Shown here: piece by piece, positions 6,428 through 9,078 of the stretch | Layout: the number at the start of each line of letters is the position of its first letter | How positions within the stretch are numbered: position 1 is the stretch's first letter | Source: Acidobacteriota bacterium | Lineage (GTDB): Bacteria > Acidobacteriota > Thermoanaerobaculia > Gp7-AA8 | Reading direction: 5' to 3' | DNA: 9,078 bases | Assembly: GCA_003223695.1 (NCBI GenBank) | Contig: QHVY01000250.1 | Coordinates: 1-9,078, forward strand | Program-made: the position numbers and the translations under genes | The notes under the pieces: model-generated | What the model saw: only the letters and a program-made list of their open reading frames with translations | The model's database searches: none | What the model was told of the DNA's origin: nothing

Positions 6428-6553
6428 TGTGGGGGCCGGCTTTAGCCGGCCGGCTGAAGCCGGCCCTACACTCGGCGCGCGCCTCGTCGCGCCGGATCGT
6501 TGCGAGTTCCGGGTGTGGGCCCCCCGGCGCGACCACGTCGAGCTTCGAATACC
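6414..6553 (+). pseudogene. treZ: treZ 5' segment, out of frame with the rest
   Basis: From ATG 6414, overlapping the glgB stop, this frame reads through the palindromic repeat (VGAGFSRPAEAGPT) and then LGARLVAPDRCEFRVWAPRR and DHVELRI, the start of the TreZ N-terminal CBM48-like domain. The frame then turns into nonsense, while the TreZ sequence continues in another frame from GAC 6554 (DAPGGTRYFYVLDG). About 20 residues normally found between these blocks are missing, so the join is an out-of-frame deletion. Without compensation, translation from here does not reach the catalytic domain. Confidence 0.75.
6426..6472. repeat. 47-bp GC-rich palindrome (REP-like) on the glgB-treZ junction
   Basis: The left arm AGTGTGGGGGCCGGCTTTAG plus CCGG (6426-6449) is a near-perfect inverted match of the right arm CCGGCTGAAGCCGGCCCTAC plus ACT (6450-6472). 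It begins at the glgB stop codon and lies inside the 5' end of treZ. In transcripts it would form a long hairpin. It looks like an interspersed extragenic palindrome rather than a plain terminator, as it has no T-run. Confidence 0.85.
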
Positions 6554-8044
6554 GACGCGCCCGGCGGTACTCGGTATTTCTACGTGCTCGACGGTGTCGA
6601 GCGGCCCGATCCCGCGTCGCGGTTTCAGCCGCTCGGTGTGCACGGTCCGTCCGAAGTCGTCGATCCGAATTTCGAATGGCATGACACGAATTGGCGCGGG
6701 ATTGCACTCGAAGAGTTCGTGATCTACGAGCTGCACGTCGGCACGTTCACGCGCGAGGGAACGTTCGACGCGATCATTCCTAAACTCGACGCGCTGAAGG
6801 ACCTCGGCATTACGGCGATCGAGCTGATGCCGATCGGGCAATTTCCCGGCGATCGCAATTGGGGATACGACGGCACCTACATTTACGCGGCGCAGAACTC
6901 TTACGGCGGTCCGCATGGGCTCAAGCGGCTCGTCGATGCGGCGCATCAGCACGGCCTGGCCATGGTCCTCGACGTCGTCTACAACCATCTCGGTCCCGAA
7001 GGAAATTATCTGAGCGAGTTCGGGCCGTACTTCACCGATCGATATAAGACCGCGTGGGGCATGGCTTTGAATTTCGACGGCCCGCAGAGCGATCACGTCC
7101 GCGCGTTTTTCATTCAGAACGCGCTGATGTGGATCGATGAGTTTCACTTCGACGCATTGCGCGTGGATGCCGTGCATGCCATCGTCGATCATTCCGCCGA
7201 GCCATTCCTGCAGGACCTGACCACCGCCATTCACAGTAGCAGGCGCCGCGCGTACGTGATTGCGGAGAGCGATCTTAACGATCCCCGCATCATCACTCCG
7301 AAAGGCTCGTTAGGCCTTGGATTCGACTCGCAATGGAGCGACGATTTCCATCGCGCACTGCATGCGCTGCTCACTGCGGCGACCGATCTGGCGAAAACGA
7401 TTTCCACCGGCTACCGCTATACGGGTCAATATTCGCCTTACCGCGACCGCAAGTTCGGTCACAAACCGCAGACGCGCGATGGCGCGCAATTCGTCGTCTC
7501 CGCGCAGAATCACGATCAGGTCGGCAATCGCATGCACGGCGAGCGGCTGACGACGCTGGTCTCGCGCGAGAAGCTGAAGCTCGCCGCGGCGGCGGTGATC
7601 CTATCGCCGTTTTTGCCAATGCTCTTCATGGGCGAGGAGTACGGCGAGACGGCGCCGTTTCAATATTTCACCTCGCATTCGGATTCCGATCTGATCGAAG
7701 CGGTGCGCCGCGGCCGTCGCGAAGAGTTCGAGCATTTCGAGTGGATCGGCGAAGCTCCCGACCCGCACGCTGATCAGACATTTCATCGATCGAAACTCAC
7801 CTGGAAGGAGGACGCCGAGCTGCGCAGCTTTTATCGCGACCTGTTGCGGCTGCGGCGAGAGACACCCTCTTTGAGGTCACTCGATCTAGCGGCGATCGAC
7901 ACGTGGTCGGACGATGAGCGCGGGATCGTGATCGTCCGCCGCGGCGACGTCACGATCGCCTTCAATTTCAGCGATGCAGCGCAGACGATCGAGGGGAAAA
8001 TCGTGCCGCCGTGGGGATTTCTCGTAATGTCATCCCGACCCTGA
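6500..8044 (+). CDS. treZ: Malto-oligosyltrehalose trehalohydrolase TreZ, 5' end disrupted
   Basis: GH13_10 enzyme that releases trehalose from maltooligosyl trehalose made by TreY, in the cytoplasm. The catalytic part is intact. VERPDPASRFQPLGVHGPSE and EEFVIYELHVGTFT are TreZ hallmarks. Numbered from TTG 6500: region I LDVVYNHLGPEGNYL (about 157-171); region II FDALRVDAVHAI with nucleophile Asp223; region III VIAESDLND with Glu256; region IV SAQNHDQVGNR with Asp339. The frame opens at TTG 6500, but the first ~18 residues are not TreZ-like. Real homology starts at GAC 6554, after an out-of-frame deletion in the N-terminal domain. The last codons and stop (VMSSRP, TGA 8042-8044) come from an inserted repeat. 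It may be a truncated protein from a weak start, or a pseudogene. Confidence 0.9.
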   Translation: MRVPGVGPPARPRRASNTDAPGGTRYFYVLDGVERPDPASRFQPLGVHGPSEVVDPNFEWHDTNWRGIALEEFVIYELHVGTFTREGTFDAIIPKLDALKDLGITAIELMPIGQFPGDRNWGYDGTYIYAAQNSYGGPHGLKRLVDAAHQHGLAMVLDVVYNHLGPEGNYLSEFGPYFTDRYKTAWGMALNFDGPQSDHVRAFFIQNALMWIDEFHFDALRVDAVHAIVDHSAEPFLQDLTTAIHSSRRRAYVIAESDLNDPRIITPKGSLGLGFDSQWSDDFHRALHALLTAATDLAKTISTGYRYTGQYSPYRDRKFGHKPQTRDGAQFVVSAQNHDQVGNRMHGERLTTLVSREKLKLAAAAVILSPFLPMLFMGEEYGETAPFQYFTSHSDSDLIEAVRRGRREEFEHFEWIGEAPDPHADQTFHRSKLTWKEDAELRSFYRDLLRLRRETPSLRSLDLAAIDTWSDDERGIVIVRRGDVTIAFNFSDAAQTIEGKIVPPWGFLVMSSRP

Positions 8045-8080
8045 GCGAAGAGAAGGGAAGGGACCTGGGTGGCTGGGCGG
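8027..8080 (+). repeat. Left terminal inverted repeat of GIY-YIG unit
   Basis: ATGTCATCCCGACCCTGAGC ... GGGACCTGGGTGGCTGGGCGG is the inverted counterpart of 8401-8460. It differs by small gaps in the middle GAAG-rich part. It overlaps the last six codons and the stop of treZ, so it appears to have replaced the native treZ end. Confidence 0.75.
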
Positions 8081-8129
8081 TTCGCTACTGTAGGTAGAGG
8101 ACTTAAGGCGACCGAGGTACTCTCGGATT

Positions 8130-8457
8130 GTGCATTTGTACTACGTCTACATACTTGCAAGCAGAAGCCGTGTCCTGTACATCGGCATCACTCGTGACCT
8201 CGGGAAGCGCCTCGATTGGCATCGCTCGGGTCAACCGACGATCTTTTGTCTTGCAGTACAAAATCACGCGCCTCGTCTATTGGGAAGAATTCACCGACGT
8301 GCGACAGGCAATCGTACGAGAAAAACAGCTGAAATCGTGGAGACGTGCGAAGAAAGTACGGCTCATCGAAGCCATGAATCCTGAGTGGCTCGACCTCGCA
8401 CCGCACACCCGCCCAGGTCCCTCCGCTTCCGCTTCGCTACGCTCAGCGTCGGGATGA
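8130..8457 (+). pseudogene. GIY-YIG endonuclease family protein, frameshifted
   Basis: A small GIY-YIG domain protein of the YhbQ/UvrC-N-like group (COG2827 type). From GTG 8130 one frame reads MHLYYVYILASRSRVLYIGI, TRDLGKRLDWHRSG, with the paired Y-V-Y / Y-I-G signature and the following Arg helix. From about 8236 the family sequence continues one frame over: SFVLQYKITRLVYWEEFTDV, RQAIVREKQLKSWRRAKKVR, LIEAMNPEWLDLAP. It ends inside the right inverted repeat (SASASLRSASG, TGA 8455-8457). One small indel near 8232-8242 thus breaks it. An intact version would be about 109 residues. It lies in the treZ-treY gap and has no metabolic link to trehalose. Confidence 0.75.
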
Positions 8458-8490
8458 CATTTGCAGGAGTAGTGGCGAAATGTACCGCGT
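8247..8490 (+). repeat. Tandem duplication, copy 1
   Basis: Runs from TGTCTTGCAGTACAAAAT through the 3' half of the GIY-YIG gene and the right inverted repeat to ATGTACCGCGT, the first codons of treY. It matches 8513-8762 with few substitutions. The spacing is 266 bp at the left end and 272 bp at the right end, because copy 2 has an extra AGCGTC. Confidence 0.9.
8401..8460 (-). repeat. Right terminal inverted repeat of GIY-YIG unit
   Basis: CCGCACACCCGCCCAGGTCC ... GCTCAGCGTCGGGATGACAT is the reverse complement, with gaps, of 8027-8080. It encodes the last residues of the GIY-YIG frame. A second copy lies at 8667-8732 inside the tandem duplication. Confidence 0.75.
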
Positions 8491-8512
8491 CCCCGTGCCC
8501 GTACCCCGTTCA

Positions 8513-8729
8513 TGTCTCGCAGTACAAAATTACGCGCCTCCTCGATTGGGAAGAATTCACCGACTTACGACAGGCAATCGCACGAGAAAAGCAGCTGAAA
8601 TCGTGGAGACGTGCGAAGAAAGTGCGGCTCATCGAAGCCATGAATCCTGAGTGGCTCGACCTCGCACCGCACACCCGCCCAAGTCCCTCCGCTTCCGCTT
8701 CGCTACGCTCAGCGTCAGCGTCGGGATGA
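8513..8729 (+). pseudogene. GIY-YIG protein C-terminal half, duplicated fragment
   Basis: Reads SQYKITRLLDWEEFTDLRQA then IAREKQLKSWRRAKKVRLIE, AMNPEWLDLAPHTRPSPSAS, almost the same as the C-terminal half of the gene at 8130-8457. It lacks the Y-V-Y / Y-I-G catalytic module entirely, so it cannot be an active nuclease. It arose by the tandem duplication and ends in the copied inverted repeat. An open frame extends upstream to ATG 8385, but that part is repeat and spacer sequence. Confidence 0.8.
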
Positions 8730-8762
8730 CATTTGCAGGATCACTGGCGAAATGTACCGCGT
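8513..8762 (+). repeat. Tandem duplication, copy 2
   Basis: Second copy of 8247-8490. It ends at the true treY start (ATG 8752), whereas copy 1 carries a decoy ATG at 8480 whose frame departs from TreY after a few codons (MYRVPVPVPRSCLAVQ). Confidence 0.9.
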
Positions 8763-9078
8763 TCCCCGCGCCACGTACCGCCTGCAACTGAACGCCGGCT
8801 TCACCTTCGCCGACGCGCGTCGTGTTGTCCCGTATCTCGCCGAGCTGGGAATTAGCGATCTCTATCTGTCGCCAATTCTGAAAGCGCGCAAGGGGAGCGC
8901 GCACGGCTACGACGTCGTCGATGCGGTGGCGCTCAATCCTGAGCTGGGCACGGAGGATGATTTCGCCGCGTTTCATCAGGAAGCCTCGCAGCGCGGACTC
9001 GGCCTTCTCCTCGACGTTGTTCCCAATCACATGGCCGCGAGCGACGAGCACACATGGTGGATGAGCGTCCTGGAGAAC
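8752..9078 (+). CDS. treY: Malto-oligosyltrehalose synthase TreY, N-terminal part
   Basis: GH13_26 enzyme that isomerises the reducing-end alpha-1,4 bond of malto-oligosaccharides to alpha-1,1, giving maltooligosyl trehalose for TreZ. The 109 codons present run off the window without a stop; full proteins are roughly 700-950 residues. Hallmarks are PRATYRLQL (5-13), YLAELGISDLYLSPILKARK, GSAHGYDVVD and region I LLDVVPNHMA, all near the N-terminus. ATG 8752 gives MYRVPRATYRLQL, the usual start. GCAGGA lies about 11 bases upstream and GGCGA just before the ATG; the first may be a weak ribosome site. The gene follows treZ but is separated from it by the GIY-YIG unit and its duplication. Confidence 0.95.
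   Translation, partial: MYRVPRATYRLQLNAGFTFADARRVVPYLAELGISDLYLSPILKARKGSAHGYDVVDAVALNPELGTEDDFAAFHQEASQRGLGLLLDVVPNHMAASDEHTWWMSVLEN

Larger units (their letters stand above)
8027..8460 (+). mobile_element. Putative small mobile unit: GIY-YIG gene between inverted repeats
   Basis: About 434 bp, bounded by imperfect inverted repeats of 54 and 60 bp (8027-8080 and 8401-8460), holding only one GIY-YIG endonuclease gene. It separates treZ from treY, genes normally nearly adjacent, and supplies the treZ stop codon. The terminal repeats are of the GTCATCCCGA...GAGCG...GGGACC type seen as dispersed repeats in some GC-rich genomes. Whether the nuclease moves the unit is inference. Confidence 0.5.

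Noticed and set aside
5486..7234. Long minus-strand open frame (582 codons) across the glgB end and treZ
   Set aside because: It lies antisense to clear GH13 genes and is a product of their GC-rich third positions. It crosses the palindrome and carries no family-like motif.
7309..7315. GTTAGGC core inside treZ
   Set aside because: There is no pairing R'' arm around it and it lies within conserved TreZ coding sequence, so it is a chance heptamer.

Overview
The window joins two different pieces of a GC-rich bacterial chromosome. The left part (about 1-3741) is a sedentary chromosomal integron with a dead integrase and a short gene cassette array. The right part (about 4220-9078) is a glycogen/trehalose operon: glgB, treZ, then treY, which runs off the right edge. 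The host is probably a soil- or sediment-type bacterium. An Acidobacteriota-like lineage is my guess, from the GC-rich GH13 operon and the GCCGGCT(T/C)(T/C)AGCCGGC and GTCATCCCGA interspersed repeats; this is low confidence.

Region 1, 2-204: the C-terminal end of an IntI-type tyrosine recombinase. It has a one-base frameshift and a stop codon exactly where the catalytic tyrosine should be. It points toward the cassettes, the reverse of the classic integron layout. Region 2, 205-464: the attI region, with two copies of a 23-nt repeat and two GTTAGG cores. Region 3, 459-3741: cassettes, all genes on the + strand. They encode a DUF6933-like protein; a MerB (alkylmercury lyase)-like protein with an in-frame UGA at the second catalytic cysteine; a class I SAM-dependent methyltransferase; a damaged segment with two unmatched attC halves around a possible IS110/IS1111 remnant; and a DYDGD-motif protein. 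Complete attC sites lie at 979-1115, 1872-2008 and 3633-3741.

Region 4, 3742-4380: a conserved small Cys-motif protein (no attC follows it) and the C-terminal tail of a membrane protein that runs into the glgB start. This is the integron/chromosome boundary. Region 5, 4364-9078: GlgB branches alpha-glucan. TreY and TreZ convert the ends of malto-oligosaccharides to trehalose, so the three genes form one storage-glucan/compatible-solute pathway. The operon is scarred. A 47-bp palindrome sits on the glgB-treZ junction. treZ has lost about 20 codons, and its frame, in its N-terminal domain. A GIY-YIG nuclease unit bounded by inverted repeats lies between treZ and treY, and its right half is tandemly duplicated together with the first bases of treY.

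The observation most worth following is the MerB-like cassette. UGA replaces the catalytic cysteine, the frame stays open for 74 more codons, and a hairpin with a GGUC apical loop lies 19 nt downstream, as in bacterial SECIS elements. A selenoprotein in an integron cassette and a simple nonsense mutation are both still possible. The second is the GIY-YIG unit with terminal inverted repeats, which looks like a small mobile element.
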